Source of the DNA: an uncultured Alphaproteobacteria bacterium
GTDB taxonomy: Bacteria; Pseudomonadota; Alphaproteobacteria; Paracaedibacterales; CAIULA01
Length of the DNA stretch: 64,000 nt
Direction of reading: 5' to 3'
Assembly: GCA_903899945.1 (NCBI GenBank)
Contig: CAIULA010000028.1
Location: 1 to 64,000, forward strand
Shown: positions 42,491 to 51,130 of the stretch, piece by piece
How the letters are laid out: every line of letters begins with the position of its first letter
Numbering within the stretch: the stretch's first letter is position 1
Program-made: the position numbers and the translations under genes
The notes under the pieces: model-generated
Database searches by the model: none
Seen by the model: the letters and a program-made list of their open reading frames with translations, nothing else
Told to the model about the DNA's origin: nothing

Positions 42491-45163
42491 TTGGCAATTG
42501 CATTCGCCCGTTTAGAAGTTGTTTCCCGTTCAAAAGGGTCTAATGCGTGCTTAAAGGCAGCGTACAATGAACGGGCTAAAATTAGTTGTGAGCGCACAGG
42601 CCAAACCTTCTTTTTTGGCCACCGAGATGGCAACGTTCATCACGAAGTTCTTTTACCCCAAGGAGCTGACCCTAAATTCAATCAAGCAAAGATTTTATGG
42701 AATGCAGTGGAGAAAGCAGAAAAGCGCAGTGATAGCCAAGTTGCCTATGACATGGTGATTGCCCTTCCTGACGATAAGCAAATCACGCTTGAAGATAAAA
42801 TTGCTTTAGCGCGTCGTTTTCTGGGTGAGAATTTTGTAAGCAAAGGTCTTGCTGTCCAACTAGACATTCACTCCCCTCATGAGAACGAGCGAAACTGGCA
42901 CGCCCATGCTTTGATAACAACCAGAAGATTTACAAAAGACGGTCAAGACCTAGGTGAAAAGGCCCGTGACCTTAACCCAACCTTCTATAAGGGTCAGGTG
43001 ATGGAAGGGGATATTTGGGGTGAGAAATGGCGTGAAGTGCAAAATACTTACTTTCAGGAAAAAGGATACGATCTTGCCGTTGATGAAAACGGTATTATTC
43101 CCCAAGAACACCTTGGGCCTATTCGGATGCGGCGCTTTATGGGGGATACGGAAATTGGCCTCAGATCAGACCTTGTCCAAGAGGCCAATGAAGAGCTTGC
43201 CAAAGACCCAGAATCCATACTGGCTTATCTAACACGACATCATGCCACCTTTAAAGAAGCGCACCTGAATCGTTTTTTGGATAAGCATGTTGAGGAGAAA
43301 GACAGGCAAGTGGTTAAAGAAGCAGTCTTTAAAAGCCTCAGCCTTCTTCAGCTTTGGGAGAAAGATAGTTCTCATCCCTTAGGAGTCAGTGCTGAGAAAG
43401 ATCTATTCACCACAAGAACGGTCAGAGAAGAAGAGCTCAGGATTGTTCGTATCTCAGAAACTGTTAACGTCAAAAATGGCATTGACGTTCACAAAAGGAT
43501 AACCAACAAAGTTCTAGCCAAACACTCCTTAACAGAAGATCAAAAGCAGGTCTTTTTAGCAGCAACAGGTAATAATAAGGATTACGAAGATAAGGGCCTG
43601 GTTATTGTTCAAGGAAGGGCGGGTACGGGTAAAAGTTATACCCTTCAGGCCATTCGAGAGGCTTATGAACAGGATGGTATTCGCATCATCGGCCTAGCGC
43701 CTACCAACACGGTTGCCGGGGACCTAGGTAGAGAGGCTGGATTTTCTGATGCCAAGACCGTTCATAAAATGCTGTTTAACCATAAAAGTGAGAGAGAACT
43801 ATTACCCAGAGGTAGTGTTCTTGTTGTTGATGAAGCCGGCATGATTCCAAACGACGCCTTGAATGAATTATTGCAGGTTGCCAAATCAACAAAATCAAAA
43901 GTGATTCTTATAGGCGATGAAAGGCAATTGCCCTCTGTTACCAGAAGCGGTATGTTTGCCTATCTTGCTGATAAATATGGATCACCCGAGCTTCATGACA
44001 TCAAAAGACAAGATATTGACTGGCAAAAGGAAGTTTCTAAACACTTAAGCCAAGGCAGAACTAAAGAAGCCTTGCAAATCCTTCAAGACAACAATCGTAT
44101 CCATTGGTCAGATAAAAAGGAACAGGCTGCTCATGAATTGGTGAATGCTTGGAAAAAGGCACATCTAGAAAATCCTACCGAGCAAAAGTTGATTATCACG
44201 CACACCAACCATATGGTTGAAAGCTTTAATAAAGCCATCCGTCATCACTTAAAAGAAACAGGAACTCTCTCAAGGACTGAATACGAATGTATGACTGTCA
44301 GAGCCAATAAATGGCTTAAAATACGCACTGGTATTGGCGATCGCATTCAGTTTACCCAAACCAAATCAAATTTAGGTATCAGCAATGGTATCTTAGGGAC
44401 CCTAATCGAAGTTAGGGAAAAAGAAAACAATTCGTTTGAATTCACAGTTAAACAAGATAACGGCAAGGAAGTCACCTTTGATCCAGCCAAATTCCATGGC
44501 TTTACCTTAGGCTATGCCTCCACCGTTTACAAAGCGCAAGGCAAGACCAAACCCTCTGTTTTTGTTTACCATGATGGCAGAAGCTCAAAGCCCCTTTCTT
44601 ATGTCTCCCTCACCCGTCAGAAAAACGATCTGCACCTGTTTGTCTCAACAGAGAAAACCAAAGACTTTAAAGAGCTTGTTTGGCAGATGAGCGCAAACCA
44701 AGAAAAAACAGCTTCCTTAAACTATGTAAGTGTTGATGATATTCAAACAAAAAGAGAGCAGCTTGAAAAGCAAAGCCACCTAAAGAATGCAGAGCAAAAC
44801 CTAAGCCCCCTTTCGTTCTTTATCAAGCACACCCTGAAAGATAAATTGCAAAGCCTTGGCCAAGAGCTATCCGTTAAGATAAAAGACAGCCTTTATCAAA
44901 ACGACGCCTTTTACAAACTGCCCCCTACCCAAAGAGATGAACATCATGCCGTTGTTCGCCTGGACCGCATTCATGCGCAGCACCAGGAATCAACACTGGC
45001 CTCTGATCCTAAATCCTTAGAAAAGCAACAAAGCCCTGACCACAACCAAGAGGTTAAGAAATACACGCCTGAAATTGAGAAGCAGGAAAGGATGGTGAGG
45101 GAGCAGCGGGAGAGGTTACAAATTGAACAGAAACTAAAAAATGATAAAACGCTTTTGTTTTAA
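42491..45163 (+). CDS. traA: Conjugative relaxase-helicase TraA (MobA/MobL + RecD-like)
   Basis: The 890-residue protein begins with a MOBQ relaxase domain: catalytic Tyr in LKAAYNERAK (Tyr25), and the metal-binding His set His127 (DIHSPH), His137 and His139 (NWHAHALITTRRF). The helicase part has Walker A GRAGTGKS (375-382), VLVVDEAGMI, VILIGDERQLPSV and the late motif GYASTVYKAQGKT. TraA nicks oriT and unwinds the transferred strand. The start is a TTG, giving MAIAFARLEVVSRSKGSN, which matches the family N-terminus. The C-terminal 150 residues are charged and not assigned. No traG or trb genes accompany it. Confidence 0.95.
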   Translation: MAIAFARLEVVSRSKGSNACLKAAYNERAKISCERTGQTFFFGHRDGNVHHEVLLPQGADPKFNQAKILWNAVEKAEKRSDSQVAYDMVIALPDDKQITLEDKIALARRFLGENFVSKGLAVQLDIHSPHENERNWHAHALITTRRFTKDGQDLGEKARDLNPTFYKGQVMEGDIWGEKWREVQNTYFQEKGYDLAVDENGIIPQEHLGPIRMRRFMGDTEIGLRSDLVQEANEELAKDPESILAYLTRHHATFKEAHLNRFLDKHVEEKDRQVVKEAVFKSLSLLQLWEKDSSHPLGVSAEKDLFTTRTVREEELRIVRISETVNVKNGIDVHKRITNKVLAKHSLTEDQKQVFLAATGNNKDYEDKGLVIVQGRAGTGKSYTLQAIREAYEQDGIRIIGLAPTNTVAGDLGREAGFSDAKTVHKMLFNHKSERELLPRGSVLVVDEAGMIPNDALNELLQVAKSTKSKVILIGDERQLPSVTRSGMFAYLADKYGSPELHDIKRQDIDWQKEVSKHLSQGRTKEALQILQDNNRIHWSDKKEQAAHELVNAWKKAHLENPTEQKLIITHTNHMVESFNKAIRHHLKETGTLSRTEYECMTVRANKWLKIRTGIGDRIQFTQTKSNLGISNGILGTLIEVREKENNSFEFTVKQDNGKEVTFDPAKFHGFTLGYASTVYKAQGKTKPSVFVYHDGRSSKPLSYVSLTRQKNDLHLFVSTEKTKDFKELVWQMSANQEKTASLNYVSVDDIQTKREQLEKQSHLKNAEQNLSPLSFFIKHTLKDKLQSLGQELSVKIKDSLYQNDAFYKLPPTQRDEHHAVVRLDRIHAQHQESTLASDPKSLEKQQSPDHNQEVKKYTPEIEKQERMVREQRERLQIEQKLKNDKTLLF

Positions 45164-45167
45164 TTTA

Positions 45168-46385
45168 TTAAAATAGCCAAGTAACAGGCACAGCATAAAG
45201 ATTTTGGCCAAAAGATAGAAAATTTTCTCCTTTATAAACCACATACCCTGCTAAGAACTGTTGCGGAATATCTTCTTGCAAAGCTTTTAAGTGTGCAAAA
45301 TCAGAAGATGTAACTGTGGCTGATGCTTTGACTTCTATTCCAACAATTTTTCCTTGTCTGTCTTCTAGAAGAAAATCAATCTCCCGACCATTGCTTGTTC
45401 GCCAGAAATAAAGCTGAGGCTTCGTTTCGCTCCAGTTTATTTGCTTTTGCAACTCATTAAAAATGAAGTTTTCCATTAATATGCCTGTTTGTGTCTCAGG
45501 GTTTAAATGAACAAGATGCTGCAAAATGCCTGTATCGTTAAAATAAATTTTTGGCGTTTTAATAAGCCTTTTTCCAAGATTTTTGTGCCAAGGTTGAAGT
45601 CTGTAGCATAAACATAAAAGCTCTAAGAGATGGACATATTTGCGCACGGTAGGAAGGGATATTTGTAATTTAAGAGCAAGATTCGTGAAGTTTAAAAGGC
45701 TCCCTACACTGATAGCTAAATGCATCATAAGTTGATGGACGTTTAAGGGATTTTCGACGGTATCAAGGGTAAGGATATCTCGTTCAATTAAGGTTTTAAC
45801 ATAAGATGCATACCATGCTTCTCGCCTTGAAGATTGCTCTCTTTTAAAAGCTTCAGGATATCCCCCTTTTGTTATCATTTGCTCTACTTGATCTAAGGAG
45901 GGGGCTGAAGAGGATCGAGAAAAGACATCACTTATCTCTTGCTTAAATAAATTATCAATCCAATTTGTTTGATGTCCCATAATTTCTGCGAGGGATAGGG
46001 GATATAAGTTAATGTATTCAACGCGTCCTGCTAAAGAATCTGGTAACTGAACCCAATTAAGTAAGTTGGCTGACCCCGTCAGAAGAAACATCCCTGGTTG
46101 TCTGTTTTGATCTACTGCCTTTTTTATAGATAAAAAGAGCTCTGGTGCATGTTGAATTTCATCGAGAATAATAGGCCATGGATTCTTAAGAGCCTGCTGA
46201 ATAAACCCTTCTGGATCTGCTTTAGCAGAATGCAGTGTTGCCCAATCATCGAATGTAAAAGTGGATTTAGAGAAGATTGAAACAAGGGTGCTTTTCCCTG
46301 TTTGACGAGCTCCTGTAACTATTGTTATAGGCGTGTCTTTCAAGGATTCTCGAATAGTTTCTTGACAAAAACGCGGATAACTCAT
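45168..46385 (-). CDS. AAA ATPase with DUF4143 domain
   Basis: The N-terminal AAA_14 domain has Walker A GARQTGKST (about 25-33) and Walker B IILDEIQHAPELFLSIK, with LLTGSANLL as sensor. The middle has MGHQTNW and TLIERDILTLDTVENP. The C-terminal DUF4143 part carries IYFNDTGILQHL, FIFNELQKQINW and LYFWRTSNGREIDFLLEDRQGKIVGIEVK, which has PD-(D/E)XK-like residues. The family is abundant in bacteria and of uncertain role. ATG 46385 is taken as start. It converges on traA with a 4-base gap and is divergent from the cyclase-like gene. A second, truncated member lies at 48828. Confidence 0.9.
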   Translation of the reverse strand: MSYPRFCQETIRESLKDTPITIVTGARQTGKSTLVSIFSKSTFTFDDWATLHSAKADPEGFIQQALKNPWPIILDEIQHAPELFLSIKKAVDQNRQPGMFLLTGSANLLNWVQLPDSLAGRVEYINLYPLSLAEIMGHQTNWIDNLFKQEISDVFSRSSSAPSLDQVEQMITKGGYPEAFKREQSSRREAWYASYVKTLIERDILTLDTVENPLNVHQLMMHLAISVGSLLNFTNLALKLQISLPTVRKYVHLLELLCLCYRLQPWHKNLGKRLIKTPKIYFNDTGILQHLVHLNPETQTGILMENFIFNELQKQINWSETKPQLYFWRTSNGREIDFLLEDRQGKIVGIEVKASATVTSSDFAHLKALQEDIPQQFLAGYVVYKGENFLSFGQNLYAVPVTWLF

Positions 46386-46486
46386 ATTATGCAAATCGTA
46401 AAATATAATTCATGATTTACATAAATGATAAACCATGGATAAAAAAATAGCAACTGCCTTAGGGAAAATAAGAACTGGTATGTGAA

Positions 46487-47320
46487 ATGAAAGAAGAAAA
46501 ATATGCTTACGAAAGAAGGGTAATCGCTTTTCTTGATATCTTAGGAGTAAAAGAGCTTCTTAAAGAGAAAGACCCAAGGATTTTTGAGATTGTTTCTATT
46601 CTTTCAGATTATCAAACATCTGAAAAACCAAACTTTGAAAGCACCTTTTTTTCAGATAGTATTGTCATTTCGTTTCTCTTATCTGAGGATGACAAAGAGA
46701 ATTTAAAAAATCTTAGAAGTTTGATTCTTGATATAACTCTTAGTCTTTGTGCACGACTCTTTCTGAAAGGAATCTTGCTGCGAGGAAGTATTACAATTGG
46801 AGATCTATATCATAAGGGAAACACTATTATAGGACAAGCATTAGTAGATGCCTATGAGATGGAGACCAAAATTGCTTTCTATCCTCGCATTATTTTAAGC
46901 AAAGAAATTGAAGAGCTAATAAATAGAAATAATGCTCCTTCAAAGATCCATGGAATTGCTTCTAGTATTAAGGGCGATCTGGGCACAATAGAAATCACTC
47001 AAAATTACGCCTCAACTCTTTCCATCAGAATATCTGATGACGGCTATTCTTATTTGCACTGGCTTCATTGGCATATTGGGCAAATGGTTGAGGAAGGTCT
47101 ACTAGATGGTATTCCAATAATTAGTTTTCGACCTAACTTTAACTCGATAAATGAAATAAAACATACTATAGAAAATAATTTGAAACACTTAAACCCAAAT
47201 ACTAGCCCATTCGGTAAATGGCGATGGATGGCTGTATATTTCAATCAAGTTATGACTGAACGTAAATTGATTGAATTCCAAATCGATATTGAATCTATCA
47301 AAAAAGTTTTAAATTTATGA
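46487..47320 (+). CDS. Class III nucleotide-cyclase-like protein (277 aa)
   Basis: The protein shows the strand order of class III cyclase catalytic domains. RRVIAFLDILGVKELL carries Asp17 at the first metal position. STFFSDSIVISFLL carries Asp57 at the second. LLRGSITIGDLYHKGNTIIG followed by QALVDAYEME (from Arg99) matches the cyclase 'R-GI-x-G ... G-AVN-AxRLE' segment. It has no signal peptide, membrane helix or extra sensor domain and is about the size of Pycsar-type stand-alone cyclases. Its stop overlaps the start of the nuclease gene (ATGA), so both are made together. Base specificity cannot be predicted. Cyclase activity is inferred, not established. Confidence 0.65.
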   Translation: MKEEKYAYERRVIAFLDILGVKELLKEKDPRIFEIVSILSDYQTSEKPNFESTFFSDSIVISFLLSEDDKENLKNLRSLILDITLSLCARLFLKGILLRGSITIGDLYHKGNTIIGQALVDAYEMETKIAFYPRIILSKEIEELINRNNAPSKIHGIASSIKGDLGTIEITQNYASTLSIRISDDGYSYLHWLHWHIGQMVEEGLLDGIPIISFRPNFNSINEIKHTIENNLKHLNPNTSPFGKWRWMAVYFNQVMTERKLIEFQIDIESIKKVLNL

Positions 47321-48432
47321 TCTTAGCGACAAGAACCATTAACCCCTTACATTTTGAAGATCTAGAACCCAAACGGTTTGAAGACCTTGTCCGAAATATT
47401 ATCTATGACTTTAAAAATTGGCGACAATTAGAACCATGTGGGCGATCTGGAAATGACGGAGGTTTTGATATAAGAGGATGGGAAATTACTGGTTCTCAAG
47501 AAGATATTGTTGAAGAAGATGAAGACTTAAAAGATAGCTTTTTTAATGACAATATATGGCTAATACAATGTAAGCGCGAGAAGCAAATCACACCTAAAAA
47601 ATTAGTAGGATATGTAGAAGAAATCCTTAAAAAAAATAAGAATGCTATATTCGGTATTATTTTTGTTGCAGCTTGTAATTTCTCTGAAGCAGCCAGGAAA
47701 AAATTCCTCGCAATTTGCCGAGAGCATCAGGTTCAAGGATTTCATCTGCTTGGTAAAGCAGAACTGGAAGATTTATTATTTCAACCCAAGAATGATCGCC
47801 TCCTATTTGCCTATTTTGGTATTTCTTTAATAATACGTCGACGTACCTTGAAAACAAAAATTAATGCAAAGCTAGCTATTAAGAAAAAAGCCAAAAACTT
47901 TCTTATAGAAAATAATGAGGTTCTTCTTCGAGATCCTAATGCAAGTGACTATCCTTATAGTAACAACGATTTAAGCTATGAAAGAAAATGGAAAATATAT
48001 CAATATCGAGGACATCATGATTCTGGAGGGCTTATCTTCTTAATTGGAGAATATTTTGCGTACTTTAACAAAGAGACAAAAGAATGGGATTACTTAGAGG
48101 GATATAAAGATAGAAAAGTTTCTTATTGTGACCCATGGGATAAAGTTTATGGGCAAGAGCATGCTCAAAAAAGAGAGCCATATGTAGAATTATGGCTTCA
48201 ACAGGAGGAATCAACCAAAGCATATTTAGAAATATTAGGATTCATACCTTACGAAAACATAATAGCTATAGATGAAATAGGAGATGATAGCGCTAGAATG
48301 CCACATATTTATGTGGAGTTTAAGAAAGAAAACAAGCCTTTTAAATATTGCTTCGGAAGACTTAACACTTTGAATAGTCAATTTCATTGTCCAAAAGAAG
48401 ATAAGAGAGTTAATTTTTTCAAGCCGCTATGA
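47317..48432 (+). CDS. Mrr-like PD-(D/E)XK nuclease, partner of the cyclase-like protein
   Basis: The N-terminal domain reads FEDLVRNIIYDFKNW, then GRSGNDGGFDIRGWEI, then NIWLIQCKREKQITPKKLVG. This is the Mrr/restriction-endonuclease pattern G-x-G-D-x-G-x-D ... Q-x-K with Asp, Asp, Gln and Lys in place. FGIIFVAACNFSEAARKKFL continues the fold. The C-terminal half (about 190-371) is not recognised and contains EYFAYFNKETKEWDYLEG and a late conserved-looking VNFFKPL end; it could be a ligand or substrate sensor. Start and upstream stop overlap as ATGA. In this setting it would be the effector of a cyclic-nucleotide or similar signal; that is inference. Confidence 0.72.
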   Translation: MILATRTINPLHFEDLEPKRFEDLVRNIIYDFKNWRQLEPCGRSGNDGGFDIRGWEITGSQEDIVEEDEDLKDSFFNDNIWLIQCKREKQITPKKLVGYVEEILKKNKNAIFGIIFVAACNFSEAARKKFLAICREHQVQGFHLLGKAELEDLLFQPKNDRLLFAYFGISLIIRRRTLKTKINAKLAIKKKAKNFLIENNEVLLRDPNASDYPYSNNDLSYERKWKIYQYRGHHDSGGLIFLIGEYFAYFNKETKEWDYLEGYKDRKVSYCDPWDKVYGQEHAQKREPYVELWLQQEESTKAYLEILGFIPYENIIAIDEIGDDSARMPHIYVEFKKENKPFKYCFGRLNTLNSQFHCPKEDKRVNFFKPL

Positions 48433-48827
48433 GGTAATTTGAACATAGAAAGAAATATTCAAAATCAATAACTTATCTACCTCACAAAAATTTTTATTGA
48501 CCAAACCCTAAATCAACTTAAAAAAGAGACATCTCTTTTCTTGAGTTGATCTTGATTTTACAGGGCTGGCTATAAACATATTAACTCTTTAAGAAATCAA
48601 GACTGTGTCAGAAGCAACTCAATTTACTTAGAAAAGAATTGGAGATGCAAAATTATAAAACAGTTTTCGTTATTAGTTTATTTAGAACAAGCCTTTACCC
48701 AACAAAACTTTAATTCACCTTTCAAAATGCACTAAAAAAGGCCCCACCTCCAAATACACTGATTTTCCCAAAATAAGGCCTTATTATTTCCTTATAGATC
48801 CAAAATAAAGGGTAATTCTGGGAAGCA
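48433..48827. other. Intergenic stretch without a recognised gene
   Basis: About 400 AT-rich bases follow the nuclease gene. A weak GGCC-based inverted pair (AAGGCC near 48729 and GGCCTT near 48775) is present without a convincing terminator shape. The region looks like eroded DNA leading into the truncated ATPase remnant. Confidence 0.35.
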
Positions 48828-48959
48828 ATGAAGTTATATCGCCTTGAATTAAATCTTTTATCCAAATGCCTCAACAAACCAAATAGAAAACCGTTGGTTA
48901 TTCGCGGAGTCAGACAAGTAGAGAAATCTACCCTTGTCCGCCAACTAGCCTGCCACTAG
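48828..48959 (+). pseudogene. Remnant of an AAA/DUF4143 ATPase gene
   Basis: A 43-codon frame reads MKLYRLELNLLSKC then KPLVIRGVRQVEKSTLVRQL and stops. R-GVRQVGKSTLVRQLA is the usual Walker A region of AAA_14/DUF4143 ATPases, here with Glu replacing the last Gly before the Lys. The rest of the gene is missing, so it is a decayed fragment, distinct from the intact member at 45168. Confidence 0.7.
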
Positions 48960-49021
48960 CGAACGATTTTGTTTGGAGTTAAATTTGGATTGTTATGGGA
49001 ATCTCCTAGAGCGTAATTGAT

Positions 49022-50188
49022 TTAAAGCAGTATGTTTTTCCTAAAGCTCATCATCGCGCTCGTCGCTTTCTCCATTGATTCTCTCACTGGATCAATATTA
49101 AGGCGTGCATAAATGGCCGTTGCTTGTTGAGTTTTGTGGCCTAAGGATTTTCCGATGACATAACTGTTGGCGCCTGTTGCGGCTTGCCAACTGCCCAAAG
49201 TTCTACGCAAATCATGAAGGCGTAAATCTTGTAACTCAGCCCTCTTTAAAATTCGTTTCCAAGCAGATTTAGGTTCCTCTAAATGACCTGATTTACTGGT
49301 GGCACTTGGGAATGCCCAGTCATTTTCTTTAAGCGTGAAACGCTTCTTCAAAATATGGATTGCCTCAGGAGATAAAGGCACAAGATGTGATGATCCATTT
49401 TTGGTTTCAGGAATTCTCCATGTGGCTTGATTAAAATTGATATCTTGCCATCTCATAGACAATAAATTACCTTTGCGAGCACCAGTTAAAATCCCCAGCA
49501 TGAAGAAATCCGCAAGCGTTCTATTATTCTCTTCTTCTAAAGCTTTAAAGAATCTGGGTAATTCATCACCAGCTAGAAATCGTTCACGACTAATTTCTTT
49601 AAATTTCTTAACACCCTGTGCTGGATTAATACCTTCCCATCCCCAATCGATAGCCTTATTAAACATAACCCCTAACAACGAAAGCATTCGGTTAGCAGCA
49701 TAAGTACCATGCTCTTTTCCTACCTTTGCATGTAGGGCTTCTATATCGGATCTTTTAACACTGGAGATTTTCTTTTTATCCCAAGAATATAAATAAAGCC
49801 TGTATTGATCTTCATCATTTTTCCATGACTTTTTGTGAAGTTTTGCGTGTCTTTCCAAATAACAATTAAATAACTCTTTAAATGTTAGTTCAGATCTTAG
49901 TTTATTCTTTTCATGGTTGGGGTTTTTTCCTTGTGCAATTTGTGAGTTAATTTCAAATGCTTTAGCTCTTGCATTCTCAATAGAAAGATCAGGATATCTG
50001 CCAAGAGTAATACGTTCTGGTTTGCCGCCAACCTTACGATAAACAATAAAGGTAATGCTGCCTTTGTCAGTTAAAGAAACTCCAAGCCCCCTAACTTTGG
50101 TATCATAGTAATAAGTTCGTTTTCCATTTGATGGCAAATGTAAAGTTTCCAAAACTTTTTTGGTGAAATTAAGTTTATTCATTTGCAT
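49022..50188 (-). CDS. int: Tyrosine integrase of the island (DUF4102 arm-binding type)
   Basis: The 388-residue protein has the N-terminal arm-binding DUF4102 domain (VRGLGVSLTDKGSITFIVYR and RITLGRYPDLSIENAR). A SAM-like core-binding domain follows. The catalytic set is Arg238 (LTGARKGNLL), His325 and Arg328 (LHDLRRTLGS), His351 (LGHKTQQAT) and Tyr360 (AIYARL). Such P4-type integrases insert into tRNA 3' ends. Its start lies 140 bp from attR, and the 11-bp spaced GGTGCTACC motifs sit just upstream, where they could also control its expression. It appears intact. Confidence 0.95.
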   Translation of the reverse strand: MQMNKLNFTKKVLETLHLPSNGKRTYYYDTKVRGLGVSLTDKGSITFIVYRKVGGKPERITLGRYPDLSIENARAKAFEINSQIAQGKNPNHEKNKLRSELTFKELFNCYLERHAKLHKKSWKNDEDQYRLYLYSWDKKKISSVKRSDIEALHAKVGKEHGTYAANRMLSLLGVMFNKAIDWGWEGINPAQGVKKFKEISRERFLAGDELPRFFKALEEENNRTLADFFMLGILTGARKGNLLSMRWQDINFNQATWRIPETKNGSSHLVPLSPEAIHILKKRFTLKENDWAFPSATSKSGHLEEPKSAWKRILKRAELQDLRLHDLRRTLGSWQAATGANSYVIGKSLGHKTQQATAIYARLNIDPVRESMEKATSAMMSFRKNILL

Positions 50189-50191
50189 TCT

Positions 50192-50211
50192 GGTGCTACC
50201 CTGGTGCTACC
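50192..50211 (+). repeat. Possible integrase arm-type sites, right end
   Basis: Two perfect direct copies of GGTGCTACC start at 50192 and 50203, 11 bp apart, and are followed by a T run. They match the pair at 31478-31497 in sequence, spacing and orientation. They are immediately upstream of the integrase start, so they could serve recombination, autoregulation or both. Confidence 0.5.
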
Positions 50212-50328
50212 TTTTTGATAAAAAACGATGGATTTTGATTAATATTGATTAATGTAACAATATCATATAAGCTAGTCAATATAAAGGTTTATTGATGTTT
50301 GTTAAAGCTGGTAAAACCGTTGGGCTGG

Positions 50329-50376
50329 TGACTTTTAATCAGGGGGTCGAAGGTTCGAATCCTTCAGGGCCCACCA
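50329..50376 (+). repeat. attR: Right attachment repeat (attR)
   Basis: This 48-bp perfect copy of the tRNA-Lys 3' half (anticodon loop to CCA) marks the right end of the island. It lacks the 5' half and the upstream promoter, so it is not a second tRNA gene. The 187 bases from here to dcd show nothing notable beyond the probable dcd promoter region. Confidence 0.93.
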
Positions 50377-50563
50377 ATCAGTCTTAATATAGCTTCGGGC
50401 GCATAGCCTGTGCCTCCATTCGCAAGCTAAAAATCACTTTTAACTGTTAGTTTTTTGCTTAAGAAATTGACGCAAAATTATCTGATCACCATTAACTTTG
50501 CAAAACGCAAATAAACAGCTAAGATACAGTCATCAATTCATAATTAAAAACTAAGTTTACTTC

Positions 50564-51118
50564 ATGTCCATACAACCTGATCACTGGATCCGAAAGCAAG
50601 CCACTGAGCATGGGATGATCGCTCCCTTTGTTGAGTCTCAAAAAAGAGAAGGGGTTATTTCTTACGGCTTATCCTCTTATGGCTACGACGCTAGGGTTGC
50701 CAACGAATTTAAAATTTTCACGAACGTTGACAGCGCTGTTGTCGATCCTAAGAAGTTTTCTCCGAATAGTTTGGTGCACCGAGAAAGCGACGTTTGTATT
50801 ATCCCGCCCAATAGTTTTGTTTTGGGCCGAACGGTTGAATATTTTAAGATCCCCCGTGACACTTTGGTTATTTGCCTTGGAAAATCAACATATGCCAGGT
50901 GCGGTATTATCGTGAATGTCACCCCGCTTGAGCCGGAATGGGAAGGACACGTCACATTGGAATTTTCAAATACAACACCGCTTCCCGCTAAAATTTATGC
51001 AAATGAAGGAGTTTGTCAGTTCCTTTTTTTCCGATCTGAACAAACTTGTGAAGTTTCATATAAAGATCGTCATGGTAAATATATGGGTCAAACCGGTGTA
51101 ACCCTTCCTAAGATATAA
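50564..51118 (+). CDS. dcd: dCTP deaminase
   Basis: Dcd deaminates dCTP to dUTP as the first step to dUMP for thymidylate synthesis. The 184-residue protein has [20 protein letters not shown], the nucleotide-binding [19 protein letters not shown] and the catalytic Glu in [17 protein letters not shown]. Length and the SSYGYD motif fit Dcd rather than Dut. It is the first gene beyond the island and is followed by murA after 12 bases, so they probably share a transcript. Confidence 0.94.
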   Translation: MSIQPDHWIRKQATEHGMIAPFVESQKREGVISYGLSSYGYDARVANEFKIFTNVDSAVVDPKKFSPNSLVHRESDVCIIPPNSFVLGRTVEYFKIPRDTLVICLGKSTYARCGIIVNVTPLEPEWEGHVTLEFSNTTPLPAKIYANEGVCQFLFFRSEQTCEVSYKDRHGKYMGQTGVTLPKI

Positions 51119-51130
51119 AAAAGAGTTTAT

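Larger units (their letters stand above)
31383..50376. mobile_element. 19-kb mobilizable genomic island integrated in tRNA-Lys
   Basis: The segment is bounded by a perfect 48-bp direct repeat of the tRNA-Lys 3' half and carries a tyrosine integrase whose start lies about 140 bp from the right repeat. A relaxase/helicase (traA) with divergent traD supplies mobilization functions, but no coupling protein or type IV secretion gene is visible. It should therefore be an integrative mobilizable element needing a helper. Cargo includes regulator, nuclease, cyclase-like and exported-protein genes. Frameshifted and truncated genes inside suggest partial decay. Confidence 0.88.

Noticed and set aside
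50329-50376. Second tRNA-Lys gene
   Set aside because: Only the 3' half from the anticodon loop is present; the acceptor 5' strand and D arm are missing, so it is the attR repeat.
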